Shown one piece after another: positions 1-11,700 of a stretch of 64,000 bases of DNA. Position 1 is the stretch's first letter, and every line of letters begins with the position of its first letter. Source of the DNA: Aurelia coerulea (taxonomy: Eukaryota; Cnidaria; Scyphozoa; Semaeostomeae; Ulmaridae). The stretch is taken from contig CM076960.1 in assembly GCA_039566865.1 (NCBI GenBank), positions 19,016,501 to 19,080,500 on the forward strand. The letters are read 5' to 3'. Both the position numbers and the translations under genes were made by a program. Under the pieces are notes generated by a model. The model saw only the letters and a list, made by a program, of their open reading frames with translations, was not told the origin of the DNA and did not search any database.

Positions 1-404
1 AACACAACACTATCAATTTTACCCCTAGCCTGCCCATTTGGGGCCCATTTTACCCCCGCAAACCCTAGACTTATGATCTGGAGTCCTTTGTTCCCTGTGC
101 TATTTGGCATGATGATGGCGTTTCGGTCAACAGAGACTCATAATATTACTCTGAAAAACCTGACCCTATTTAGGCCCAAACTCTCAGCTTCCTAGAGTAC
201 CAATCATATTGCGAGATTTGCGAATTAATATGGTGATGGCAATTATGATGGAACTGTCAATTCGATTGAACAACTGATAAAATTCGGACGAGGTTCGAGA
301 TTAGAGGCCGTTATTCGAGACTCGAGGCCGTGATTCCATCAGAATTCGACTGATGAATGCATATTACAGGGTCAGCTTTTTCACTGTTTCATTCAACCTC
401 GTTC

Positions 405-456
405 CCAGGGTGTTCTGACGTCATACGCTGGTCACGAAGCCGAAAGAACACCCTGG
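405..456. repeat. hairpin, 12-bp perfect arms
   Basis: The arms at 405-416 (CCAGGGTGTTCT) and 445-456 are exact reverse complements around a 28-base loop that contains TGACGTCAT. It may be an end of a degraded inverted-repeat element, but no second end or target duplication was found. Confidence 0.5.
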
Positions 457-470
457 TACACTTGGCATCA

Positions 471-493
471 ATCTTGCCAATATATGGCAAGAT
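471..493. repeat. short perfect palindrome
   Basis: ATCTTGCCA and its reverse complement flank a 5-base ATATA core. No function is assigned. Confidence 0.5.
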
Positions 494-1501
494 GCGCCCC
501 ATTATGGATTTGCAGTTTGCTAGGCAACGATAATCGACGAAAAATGGTCGTTGCTCTAGCGCTAATTCTGAAGTATATAAATTGAGAAATTAAAAACAAA
601 CACTTTGAGGACCCTATTTTAGCCCTTTTTAAGGTATTTAATTATTAATCCGGGGTTAGCAAGTTCATTTAGTAGGAAAACGAGCACGATCCATTTGGGT
701 GGAAAAAGGGCCTAAGTTCAAATTTTCCAGAATTTCCCCCACAGCTTTGAAAAAAGAATGGCTCGTTATTCAGCGAATTTTAGAGATAAATTTGAGATTA
801 AAAGTGTTTTAGTGAAAGAATACAGTTTTCCGTCGATTTTTGACATGCCGCGGCCGTTTACTCCTCGCAAAACGGAATTACGGCGTAAAATGGGGTAGGC
901 CGAAATTATTCCCCATTTTTGGGGGGCGCGCGCTCCGCTTCTGGGGCAATATTCAACCCCAAATTACGTTATTAGACTTGCAGACGAATGGTCTCTTGAA
1001 AACTTTTTTCCGTTTTGAAATCGGGCTTGTAACCATGGAGCATCGACTCCAAACGTAACCTCGGGTCGGAAAATCGCAACATTTATTTTTCAACCTCCTG
1101 TTATGACGTCATAATGACCCCAACATTCCCCGAAACTCCGAAATTCGGATGCGCCGTGGTCCATTACCCGTCTTAAACTCCTCACTTGCCCCATACACCC
1201 CATTGATTTTGTGAAATTACAGATTCAATAAAGGCCATTTTTGAATGGGAGCCAGTTATAATCTGATTTTGCTGTTGTTTTCGAATAGCCAATCAAATTG
1301 TCGAACGGCCTCCTGTATCCCAGAGTAGAGGTAGAGCAACGAACTCACTCTGGGGACGAGATTGTGTTTCATTATGAGTCCCAGTTGAGCAAGGTTTACC
1401 GCAGGGATACAAGGGACTCATCGTCATAAGTCTATGCAAACCCTACAAACAAAGAAGCTCCTGAGACTACGCTCATAAAACACTACAACTTTTTAAAATA
1501 T

Positions 1502-4500
1502 TTATAAATTTTTGTCACATCTAATCGCTTTCCGAATGTACCGCTCCTCATTTTCAGTTTCTCCAAGATGCCCGCAAACTTTAGCCAAGAACACGAAAAT
1601 CTCTTGAGCATCTTTACATATACCAACGGCATGCAATAAATACCGCGCGGCTGTTCTTAGCCAATGTTTCACTTTCAATAACTTTGCTTTATCTTCCGCA
1701 GTGCCGCACATCATTATTGCTTCATGTTGCTGAGCGGCTTGCGGGATTCTTATGCCGGTCGACGCTGAATCAGATTGGCTTGCCATATCGTAAAGACTGT
1801 TACTACTGGAAGAGTAAAGCCGCTTGAACGATATTCGTTTGTTGACGTCTAGAGAAACAGCATCGACGTCTTTTGCCACTAGGGGATGAGGCAAATAAGA
1901 CACGACAGCCTCACTAAAAGAAACAGCAGATGTTGCTCGGTTCTTGGCAGGCAGTTGGCTAGCAGGCAGTTGATACGTCGCGGGCAAGTCCTCAATTGAA
2001 ACACATCCTATTCTGCTATGTAAACAGACTCCTTGACAACGTATCTCGCAAGTGCATTGCGTCTCGAATTCACCTGTTCTTGAGCGATACGGTTTTGACC
2101 CCACTGACGCACTACGATGCCGTGCATCACTATTATCCCCTTGTTGATATGCGTTTCCGTCCACTGTAACGGCTTCCCCAAGAGACAACCCCAATTTCTC
2201 GGGCTGTGGGGGAACACAGCTTCCACTAGGTACGAGAGCATGCAATTGAGGAGGAGGTTGTTGCGGAGAAGGAGGAGGTTGTCCTTGCATTTCAGCTTCC
2301 GTTACCATGTGGACAGCTTTTGGCGTCATCTCTCCAATTTCAGGGCAAAACTCGTCATCGTCAAAGAATTCCTCATAAATGCACATTGCGAGTTCGACAA
2401 GGGTCCTAGCTGTGTCTCCATGTTCTCCTAAAAGCTCCTCCTGTGCATCTAGAACTTCATGCAGTATGATTTTCGCAGCGTCAAATTCTTTGTTTCTTCG
2501 GAGAATTGTGCTTTGGACAAACCTGCCGCTATTGGTCAAGGGATGGCGCGTTCCTAAACATCCTGATAAGCATGGATTACAATTCTGGTCTTCCAAGGTG
2601 AGCTTTGACATTTCAATATAACCATATTCTACTTGGGCACCTGAGAATGAATTAAAGAGAATGTCAAGGAAAAATCTTTTAAAATCCACTCTTTAAAAAA
2701 TCATACTAGGTACCGGGTGTCCCAAAAGTACTCCTGTTTAAAAAATCACCAAAAATCAACCTTTGATAAAATTTTCTTTTTGACTTGTTTTATCAAGGAC
2801 CCAAAAAGATTTATCGATGATAAAACGTTTGCTATACAACAAATTAGACAAATTGCACGTTGAAAACCTTATTTTGAGCTGTAGTTTTTAAGCAAAATAC
2901 TAAGTCTTGCCTCAGTTCTTACCCGCCAAATCAATTCAATTCAATTCTTACCTGCCAGAACCCTGATGCTGTCAGCAATGCGAACTATTCTGTCAACCCT
3001 TTGATCCAAATCTTTATTCAGAATCTCATTGGATAATCTGATGTTGCTGCTTCGTGTCGAGAAATCTTCATCAGCCTCTTCGGCAGTAGCCTGGACAATT
3101 TGCAGGCCTTTTGCCAGAGTACTGACCCCAAGGCCCCGTAAACACAGTGCATGCATATCATGAATGTCACTACCCTTGTCTTCAAACTCCTGCTTTTGGT
3201 CTGTACAATCCTTGAATTCCTTTTCAAGAATGACCTGAGCAGCCTCGTACAGGCTCATCGATTCCGATGAGTATCTCTCGTGTCCATGAGCATCGATTAA
3301 AAACGAGGCAATGATAACATTGAGTCTTGCTATGTGGTCTTTACGGTCAGCTTTTCGCTTCAGTTGTCTGTATATCTCCCTTGATTCGTGCAGGCGTAAC
3401 ATCTTTGTGAGGAAATGGTAGACATTTACGTGTGTTGCGACAGAAATAGCAGCTGCGTAACTTTCTTTCGAACTGCTGTAGATGACGAGGCTTTGTTTGA
3501 TATCTTCGCAATGGCGTCGAAAATGCATCACGACTCGTCGAACTCTCTCGTTTAGATCATCTGTTAAGATTGAGAGATTGTCAGGGACACCATCTGAAGG
3601 GGTAAAAGGTTCCAGCACTCTGACCTCCTCAAATTTGTCGGGTAAATCCCCCATGAAGCAGTTACTCAACAGAACCAAAAGTTCCAAATACATTTTTTGG
3701 TGTCTCTCAACTGCCTTGTTGTACATCTGACTAAGACTTTCATCTTTCAAAACGATACTTCGCAAACGATCTCCCAGTATTGTAGGAATCGTATACGTGA
3801 CGTTTTCAGTAGTTTTCATCTCCCTTGTTAAAAACAGCGCTCCCTGCTCACAAAGGGCATTGAATGAACTTTTCTTTATGTCAACTTTAGAATCAATTAC
3901 TCGAATTGCTTGTTCGATGTTGAACTCCTTTTTGAAAGGTAAAATCTGTGCTACGATTTCTTGATCTTTTCGCTCCAGGCATTTGAACAATTCTTCCAAG
4001 GCATCGTCCTCATGATCCCCCTTGAAAATCTCCAGAAAGGCATCGAATTGGCATTCAAGGGCCCTCAAAAGTTCTTCCTTGCTTTCAACGACAAACAGTT
4101 CCTCCAAATCCGCCTTTGCCACTTTCTTTAAAAATACGGGATAACATTCGATTCGCTGAACTATATAGGCAGCAGCTCGTTTTGAAAATGCGGGATTTAC
4201 TTGAGTTAGAAACTCCATCGCGTCATCAGGAGTCAAAGGCTCCATCTTCACTTCTCTTGAACTCTGGCGATTTTGCATAAACAAACTTGTTTTGGAAAGA
4301 GATCCAACGCATGAAACAATAACACTTAGCTTTTCATTTAACTTTTCGTTTTGCCTCAGTTTGAATAGAAACTCTAAAATCTTCCTCCCACGATCAGTCC
4401 ATGGGTTCAAGGACACGTCAACAATCAGCAGAGCCTCGTCATATGTATCTAGCAGGCCTTTGAGATGCCTTATTGCGTATTTGGTTTGATCAATTTCTTG

Positions 4501-7500
4501 CCTCAGTTGTTTCGTGATTTCTTGCACTATCGTTCGCGTAAGCCAGTTGCAGTCCTCCCGTTTTCCTGAGTGGATTTTTATGATCTTTGTTTTCTCGTAA
4601 CCCTGTTTGCCACCAAGCTCTTTCTCCAGGATGTTCAAAGTGACTGTTTTGCCACATTTCGGTGGTCCTGCTAAGCTGATCATGGATTGTTCCCGATTAT
4701 TCAGGGTCGTAATCAAGAGGTCTACTTCCGACGGTCGTTTCTCATGAGCCACTTTGGCCGATTCGCCTCCCATCGTGATGCCTCCGTCATCTTCTTCGTC
4801 ATTCAGAAGGAGACGTGCTGGGTTTTCTGTGGAAAATGAAACGTTTGTGTAAAATTGCTTTGAATTAGGAGATTTACAAGCATGGCAATAGACTTACCAT
4901 GTAGTTACATGTATTCGTTCAGTTCATCGCTTTTATTCTGATTTTTCATTTGCTCTTATATAAGACGAGCTATAACCATCCAATTCAATGAGCAATTCTG
5001 AGACTTATGTAATGAGCCTAGCATGAAAGGGGATGTTTGCAAGATGGGTGATCAGTAGACTGATTACGATTGAGTCCTAGTAATCGCTACCACCCACCCA
5101 CCCTACTCGCGGTGATCAGTGGTGTGTCTCACATAGAGATAGTTCTTTGAATAACTTTTCACAATACAGGAGTTTCTTTTTTAGCGATCTGAGAGTTGAG
5201 CTTTTCATAAAGAGTTTCTTATGAAAAAATCGTGCATTCGAGGTAAACGAGGAAAGGACAATAAAATCAAACTGTCAAATCAAGGCCCCCGACGAGATCA
5301 GAAAAGTGGGGGGGGGGCAAACTTGATACAAAAAATTACCACAGCACAACATGATGAGTTGCCTTTCAGAACGGTATGATTTGCTAAAAAGTGGAGGGGC
5401 CATGGCCCCCCCCCCGGCCCCCCCGTCGTCGGAGGCCTTGCAATAGCAGTAAGCAAATACCTAAGATATCCAAGTCCTGTTGCCACTGCACGTGAGGCAT
5501 GTAGCTTCCTGAAACGAAATAGCAAGACTAATTATTAACAGGCACTGAAAAACGGGACACGAGATGAATTTATTGGCAGCAAGATGGGAAGATTGGAGGG
5601 GACGAGTCCCTGCTTTCATTTCAAGGTCGGTTTTTCAAATTTTTAACTAGTTTTGATGATGCACCAGGATGATGCAATGAATAGGCTTGTGTTTTGAGGG
5701 CCAATAAGGGCATTTCCTGTTGGCAAGAGGGGAGTTTCATAAAAGCCGGGGGGGGGGTACTTCGTATATTTGTCCGACGAGGATGTGCCGTTTTTAAGGG
5801 TATCGTTTTCACCAATTTTTTCTAACACAGGGTATCAAAATGAGGCAATTTTTCTAGAGCAGGTTGTCAAAACACGTCAAAGGGAATACTCTGTTAGATC
5901 GGGTTGTTTTTCGGTCAAATTTCATGTTTTGGAGTATACTTTTCACGAATTTTTTCTAGAACAGGTTATCATTTTGAGCGAAAAATTCTGGAGCAGGGTA
6001 AAAAAAGTTGTGGGTACACCCCGTACAAATTTAAGTCTAGTACCCCCCCCCCCCATAAAAGCGAAGAGGTCTTCTTGCTACAAATATGTTTGCTACGGCT
6101 ACTATGTAACTTCTTATTTCAAAACCAAGTCAAATTTCTTGTACCTTGAGCAGCAAAATTTTTCTCCAAGGTAAATTGAGAAGAGAGCTCCGCACTTACC
6201 TAAACTTGAAAAACTGGACATACTTGACTGCAACGAATGATTTGGTCCATGACTTCTACTATGATACAATGAGGGGAAACCTAGAAAAAAATAAACTCGA
6301 GAATAAACTAATGTGACATATCCACTTACCGAATGATCCAGCAAAAACAAGTTGCCGCTTTCAAGCGAATGAAAATGCTATCAAAATCAAGCAGGAAAAC
6401 AACAGATGTAAACAAGTTGAGAGAACGCTTTTCATCGTAAGAAAAAATTTAAGAGCAGTCGGTTTTAATTTTATGTTTTCTAAGATCTTCTTACCCTGGG
6501 TACCAGACTCTCTAACATAAAATGGACTCTCTCCTTTTTATGTTAGAGAGTCTGGTACCCAAGGTAAGATCTTCTATGTTTTTAACAGGGCCCTTATTGA
6601 TAACAGCACTTTTGTTGCTGAAAAGGCAACCCCTCTATAAAGAACTGTATTACTATTATTATCATGCTTTTGAAAATTCAAAGCATCAAAGCCTAAGGGG
6701 GGAGGGCACTCCTCACGTACACATACAGAAAAGTGGGAAATTACCACCGGACAACATGATGAGTTGCCTTTCAGAACGGTATGATTTGCAAAAAAGTGGA
6801 GGGGCCATGGCCACCAAGTCAGTCCAAAAAATTTTCAGGCAACCCAAAAATATCAGTTTAGCTTCATTGCAACCCCAAAAATATCAGCTCTTTTTATACC
6901 TTGATATTTGTAAACGAACATAAAATATCACGAAGCAATGCAAATTGAGGCCTAACTTGATAGCTTTAAATTTTGATGTTAAAAACAATGCAAAGCTTAC
7001 TGTTGTTAAGTCTCTCTTTTTCTAATTCTTCTTTAACATCCCTTCTTCCAATCTTTTCTAGAGAATCAAGAAGCTTTTGGAAACTGGCTTGAGATGCTTT
7101 TCTCCTTTTCCACTCACTCAAAGCTCTGTGACAAAGATCTGTGACTCGGAATCCTTTGTTGCGTCCATCACATTCTAGTTGATCAATGAGGTTGCTGACA
7201 TCTTCCGGGGAGAAAAGGTTCCTCAAAAGGGTTTCCCACTCTGCTACTTTCTCAGAGACCAGCAGTAGATCGCTCGATGTTGCCTCAGATAAGAGGTCAA
7301 AAAAGGGGGATAAGGGATTTTGTGCTAAACCAGAGCTACTCAGAGAAAGGTTAACATAAGATGCTGGGGTTGAAACAGTGGAAGTCTTGCGAGGTCCTGC
7401 TGTTGCAAAGGTGTTATGTGAGGTAGTAGAAGGAGTTGAACTTTCTCTTCGAACCGCCCCACGAGCTGCTGGCGTTGGAATCGGATTGCTTGGACCTCTG

Positions 7501-7541
7501 TATTCAACAGGATAGAAAGGAAGTGTACGCTGCCTGCTCAT
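1502..7541 (-). CDS. death domain - STAND NTPase - TPR receptor-like protein
   Basis: Five exons join in phase: 7541-7001, 6280-6200, 5508-5461, 4826-2952 and 2640-1502 (3,684 nt, 1,227 residues). The start ATG at 7541 has an in-frame TGA 27 bases upstream. Residues about 88-178 look like a death domain (EWETLLRNLF, later SEWKRRKAS and LEKIGRRD). A Ser-rich linker follows. Walker A GPPKCGKT lies at about 277-284 and a Walker B-like LLIVD at about 356-360. The segment after it (LTPDDAMEFLTQ, later a hydrophobic AAYIVQRIECYPVFLKKV) fits the NB-ARC/STAND helical and winged-helix regions. The C-terminus has TPR-like helices (about 892-940), a Pro-rich stretch (969-981), a Cys cluster (1044-1061) and a last helical pair. 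Known relatives (APAF1/NLR-like STAND proteins) oligomerise on nucleotide exchange to signal in innate immunity or cell death; that role is inference here. Exons 2 and 3 are symmetric (phase 1 in and out), so skipping either keeps the frame. Exons 4 and 5 are sure; the exon 2/3 links rest on splice consensus and phase only. Confidence 0.75.
2641..2951 (-). other. intron with duplicated donor motif
   Basis: The exon 4 donor GGCAG|GTAAGAA (exon end 2952) is followed about 27 bases later by a second near-copy, GGCGG|GTAAGAAC. Use of the second site would run through an in-frame TGA, so the first is the productive donor. The acceptor is TTCTCAG|GTGCCC at 2641/2640. Confidence 0.6.
5333..5407 (+). 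repeat. dispersed direct repeat, copy 1
   Basis: The segment 5346-5407 matches 6751-6812 at all but one position of 62, and weaker similarity extends to 5333. Copy 1 has G- and C-runs inserted on both sides. Both copies lie in introns of the death-domain gene. Confidence 0.8.
5747..6054. mobile_element. MITE with G-run termini and 8-bp target duplication
   Basis: The element starts CGGGGGGG...TAC and ends GTA followed by a C-run. Both sides carry the 8-base repeat ATAAAAGC (5739-5746 and 6055-6062). It has no coding capacity. An 8-bp duplication fits hAT-like transposition. It lies in the 5509-6199 intron of the death-domain gene. Confidence 0.7.
6330..6377 (-). other. candidate cassette exon with an in-frame stop
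   Basis: A 48-base segment sits between a fair acceptor (GATTTTGATAG) and a strong donor (TTCG|GTAAGTGG) in the intron between exons 1 and 2 of the death-domain gene. Read in the phase left by exon 1 it hits TGA after five codons. Including it would therefore give a short death-domain-only protein or a transcript subject to decay. It could also be a chance pair of splice sites. Confidence 0.35.
6480..6574. mobile_element. snapback palindromic element with 8-bp target duplication
   Basis: The arms 6483-6522 and 6536-6572 are reverse complements except for a 3-base indel and one mismatch; the loop is 13 bases. TATGTTTT flanks it at 6472-6479 and 6575-6582. The whole element is almost only hairpin, with the arms ending in AGATCT. 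Confidence 0.75.
6738..6812 (+). repeat. dispersed direct repeat, copy 2
   Basis: This is the second copy of the 5333-5407 sequence, in the same orientation about 1.4 kb away. It is preceded by CAGAAAAGTGGG as in copy 1, which suggests a common repeat family, not coincidence. Confidence 0.8.
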
Positions 7542-8773
7542 TTCTCTCTGTTGTTTACTCTCTGCTCATAAAAATGATGGTTCGCAGCAGCGCATTTCCC
7601 ATCAAATGGTTCTTTGCGCTTGCATCATTCACTCGGCCTGCTGGTGTTTCGTGTCGCTGCTTGCTACCGTCATACCAATCACATTGTCAAATATTATCCA
7701 GGGAAGTCCCTTAACTTTTGTCATTTGATGTTTCTTTGTAGCCACTCCCTTTTTATCGTCACATTATTGTGAAATTAGGCCTGCAAGTCAGGACTTCCCG
7801 GTTTGGCTTCTCCGCATCTACTTTGCCTCCGCCTCATCAATCAGATCTCCTTGCAAGTACAATATTAACCTTTTCAACATAGGCAGAACTGCATCCTGAT
7901 TCATTTTTCCGAGGCAAATTCAGCAAATTATAGCGTCATCAGCCATCAATAGTGTTGTACTTTTTCAACATCGCGATTTCGCAACCTCCGTCATTATTCA
8001 GTTTGGTTCAGTTTCCGCTTTACTTTCGATTTACCAAGAAATTCCCTTGCCTCATTTCAATATGTTAGTAAGAGGCCATTCCAAAAGGGCGGCTTGATTT
8101 TTGCCTTTCACTCTTTGGAGCCTGCATAAAGGGGTGGAATGGAATGGAACTGATGAAGCTCTTGGACAGGTCCAAAACCTTCGTGTGAGATAATATCAAT
8201 TGAAAGCTGCGAGCTTAACAGGTAGCATAGTACATTAAATACAGTACACACAGTGAATGAAACGTATTGTATACATAATAGATAGATATTTTAAGTTTTA
8301 AGATCCTTTTTTGGAGCATAGGCCTATTATATACATATACGTACAAACGCAAGGTGAGTCTAATCTCGAATTGTCACCTAATTCCCTTAAATTACATGCC
8401 CTAGTTCAATGGCTCTGCAAGTGAGTTAATAAATTTGTAAGCAGAAATTCCTTATTCTATGATTGATGTAATGTTTGAAGGTATTGTGGCGCAGTTGTGT
8501 AATCCTCTGACTTTGGAGCCAGAATAATCAGGCGGACAAATTTGGATCCCAGGTAGAGCCTCACCATTTGAGAATCATGACAAGGGGTTGCGGACTCGAT
8601 TAGGTCTTCTCTACTTCTGTTATCCTAGCACTTGGGGCTAAAAAACACAACAAAATCAACAACACATTTAAGCAATAAATAAATGCATATTAAGCCAAAT
8701 TTTAACTGTGGCATTGATAAAGAGAGTCTAAAATTTCCTGATTGCATCATGATATGCTTTTCTTTCAGACAAA
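7542..8773. promoter_or_regulatory. divergent intergenic region with candidate GRHPR 5' UTR exon
   Basis: This 1.2-kb interval separates the minus-strand death-domain gene from the plus-strand GRHPR gene and must hold both promoters or 5' UTRs. CCAAT occurs at about 7675. A good donor AACGCAAG|GTGAGT ends at 8353. Together with the acceptor CTTTCAG at 8768, six bases before the GRHPR ATG, it suggests a spliced GRHPR 5' UTR. No clear TATA box is seen. Confidence 0.4.
8481..8650 (+). mobile_element. tRNA-derived SINE, family A, copy 1
   Basis: The A-box-like TGGCGCAGTTGTGTAATCC is followed by a degenerate B box (TTTGGATCCC). The body (TGACAAGGGGTTGCGGACTC) is shared with the copy at 40397-40570. 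It ends in an A-rich tail. It is a retroposon, not a tRNA gene. Confidence 0.65.
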
Positions 8774-11700
8774 ATGCAGACAGCAAAAATATTTGTTACA
8801 AGGAAGCTTCCAGAAGTTGCCATGGACATTCTTAAAGCTTCAAGGTAATCAAGTAGATTTTCACTGTTCAAAGGTTACATTTAATATTATTTGTGAGTCA
8901 CAGGTGTTTAAGTCATGTGACATGAATTAACCAATCCTACACTTACATTTCAACATGAAGTCACTGCTGGATGATGCAACATTTTCCAGAGTTTCTTAAG
9001 TCTGTGAGTTTCTGAAGTCTGTCAGATGAAAATGGCTGTAAATAAGAACAGTTGAAATATTTTGCATGGTAGTTTTGCATTACAGTTTCACAAATCTCAT
9101 GTGACATCCATTGTAATTCGAGGCAGACTTTGGCAATTCTGTAACTTCAAGTTATTACACATTACATAATTAAAGGCTGAATCATTTACCATGTCAAATG
9201 CAGAATGACATCATCCCTTCCTTCTTTCTATAAATAAGAAATATAAAGACACTGTCTCTGAGCCAAAAAGTAACAAAAAATGAAAGGGGGAATTTCTTTC
9301 CAAATGGATTTGGACGAACTGGAAGTGTACCACAAATTCAGAGGTGGGAGGGGTTCATCCCCCACTGTTACACTACCACTATGCAAAGCTGTGGATTCCA
9401 TTACAATACTTAGCTTATAATTTTAGGCATCAAATAGATGTATGGCCTCATTCTGAGATTCCAATTCCAAGGAAAACGCTGCTTGAAAAGGTTGCTGGGA
9501 TTGATGGATTGCTTTGCTTGATCACAGAAAAAATAGATCAGGAATTGCTAGATGCCTCTGGTAAGATCTATTTTAAAATTTGTAAACTTAAATTGCATTT
9601 TGATCAAGGTCACAAGCTATTGTCCTGTTGCAGTTAAAGTTCCTTATAATGTTAGAGTTACATTCCTGAAATATATTTTCTATCATCAATTTTCAAGGAG
9701 TTATTGAATGTCTTATTTCTTGCAAGGCTTATCAACACATGTGAAATCAAGGTGAAAAACCCTATGAAAAATCATTGTCAAAAATGCAAGTTATTTCGAA
9801 TCCAAAATATTGTATTTATTCTATTTTTGAAGTAATTCAATCTCTCCTTTTTGTTTGTCGTAGTGGTAAAGATGTAACATTTAATGGAAGTAAAGTACAG
9901 GCCTTGTGCTGCACAGTAACATGACAAGAACTCTCTACATTTTTTATAATAAGAATTTTTCAGCCATATGAAAGACTGTAGATTTTTCTGAAAAGTAATT
10001 CCTTGGCAGGAATAATAGTAAATAATAAATAAACAATTTATTTAAAGTTAGCTAAGATAATAGCGTTAAGCTAATTAAGGCCAATTATACAGAATATTTA
10101 CAAAAGTCTAATTGCAAAAAACCTAGATTTGATAAAAAAAATTTACACAATTTACAGCTGCAGTCAAAAGTTTTGATAGATTAAATATTTCTTTTAAAAA
10201 TCTCCAATGATTGGGACTCTTTGATTTCTCTTGGCATAGTCTGCCATAGTTTTTGACCAATAAACTTGATAGTATCAATGCCATATTGATTTGTCCTAGC
10301 TTTAGGCAAAACAAGATTATTATTGCCACGAAGGCTATATGGCATATCTTTGCTAACAAATACTTCTGCCATAAAAGCCGGTTATGGTTTTATAAATCTC
10401 AGTCTGGAGCAGCTGTAAATCCCTCTGGTGAACAGATACTGCCTTACTTTTAATTAATAGTTCCTCAAAATTGGAAGTACTATCTTTGTGTATGATTCTT
10501 AGGGCTCTTTCATGGATCTTATTGATCTTGTTATTCGATTTCCTATCCGATTGTTATCCGATTTCCTAGGAAAGCTATATGTTAATGTGTACAAGGCCTG
10601 TATTGTAAAATCCATTAAAGGAGTAATGGGGCTCTGCAGTACTTTTGTCAATTAAGTTGTTGAAAAATGTATTTTACCAAGAAAGCAATTATTTTCAGGG
10701 AAACAATTGAAGATAGTTAGCACTGTTTCTGTTGGCTATGATCACATCTCTGTGTCTGAGTTGAAGAGCAGAGGGATTCAACTTGGCAATACTCCAGATG
10801 TACTCACGGATGCTACAGTATGTTAATTTTTCAATTGATAAGAATGTGGAAATTGATAATTTGAATGCAAACAATTTGAATGATAATTCAAACTCTTTTG
10901 AGTACCTGTCTAGTCAAATTTTCGAAATTGCTCATAAGAAAGCTCTGATTGCACTGATCATGACCAGTATCATGACAAGGATATAAAATGAAAATTTTCT
11001 TAATTCTATATTTCTGTAAAATAAATTTTGAAAACATTGTTTTAAAAAAAGAATCCGCACTTGCAGGTGTTGTTTGAGTGAGGGATGTGATGTACATTCC
11101 GGATAGCTTGAAATGAAGCCATTATGTTGTTGTGCTTGTTGTAAAGGCTTTGCCGTTGTGTACTGCAAGTTCCTTCGAACCTTGTTACCTGGATGTCGCA
11201 ACTACCACCGGTAGATTAGCGGTCATCTCTCTCCAGCATTCTCGATCAGCAGCCCACCTGACACATTTCCCGATGTTTGCTTCCGTCCACTCCTTTATAT
11301 CTGTCAACCATGTTCTGCGTGGTCTTCCTTTTTGTGTTCTTTCTTTTACTTTTCCTTGGCACATTGGCCAAAATTAATTCTAAATGCAATCATGACACAC
11401 TCTTATTTCTTTAATCAGAAACAACTGAAAACAAAATCTTAAAAATGTTCAAAGCAATCAAAGCATGGCTAAACCCCTTTTCAAAACCTCTCCTGGTTTT
11501 AGGTGCACCTTAAAATTTTGAGTTTGCCTCATTGTAGCTCTGGTGTTTGGTGATCGATTTATGAATGCAAGGTGCATGCATTTAAGTTGCAGATTAACAA
11601 ATTCAGTTCTTCACTCAGAAAATTCTGACATCTTATCATTTTGTTCCTTAATCCAATCAAAATGGGTACTTTTTTGGGACACCCGCTATTATTATATGAT

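Larger units (their letters stand above)
1..1501. other. non-coding flank downstream of the STAND gene
   Basis: No supportable coding exon is visible. The stretch holds two small palindromes (405-456 and 471-493, listed separately). A TTTATT at 1082-1087 would read AATAAA on the minus strand, about 420 bases past the stop of the minus-strand gene; it is a possible but distant poly(A) signal. The 72-codon open frame at 840-1058 has no family resemblance and is treated as chance. Confidence 0.6.
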
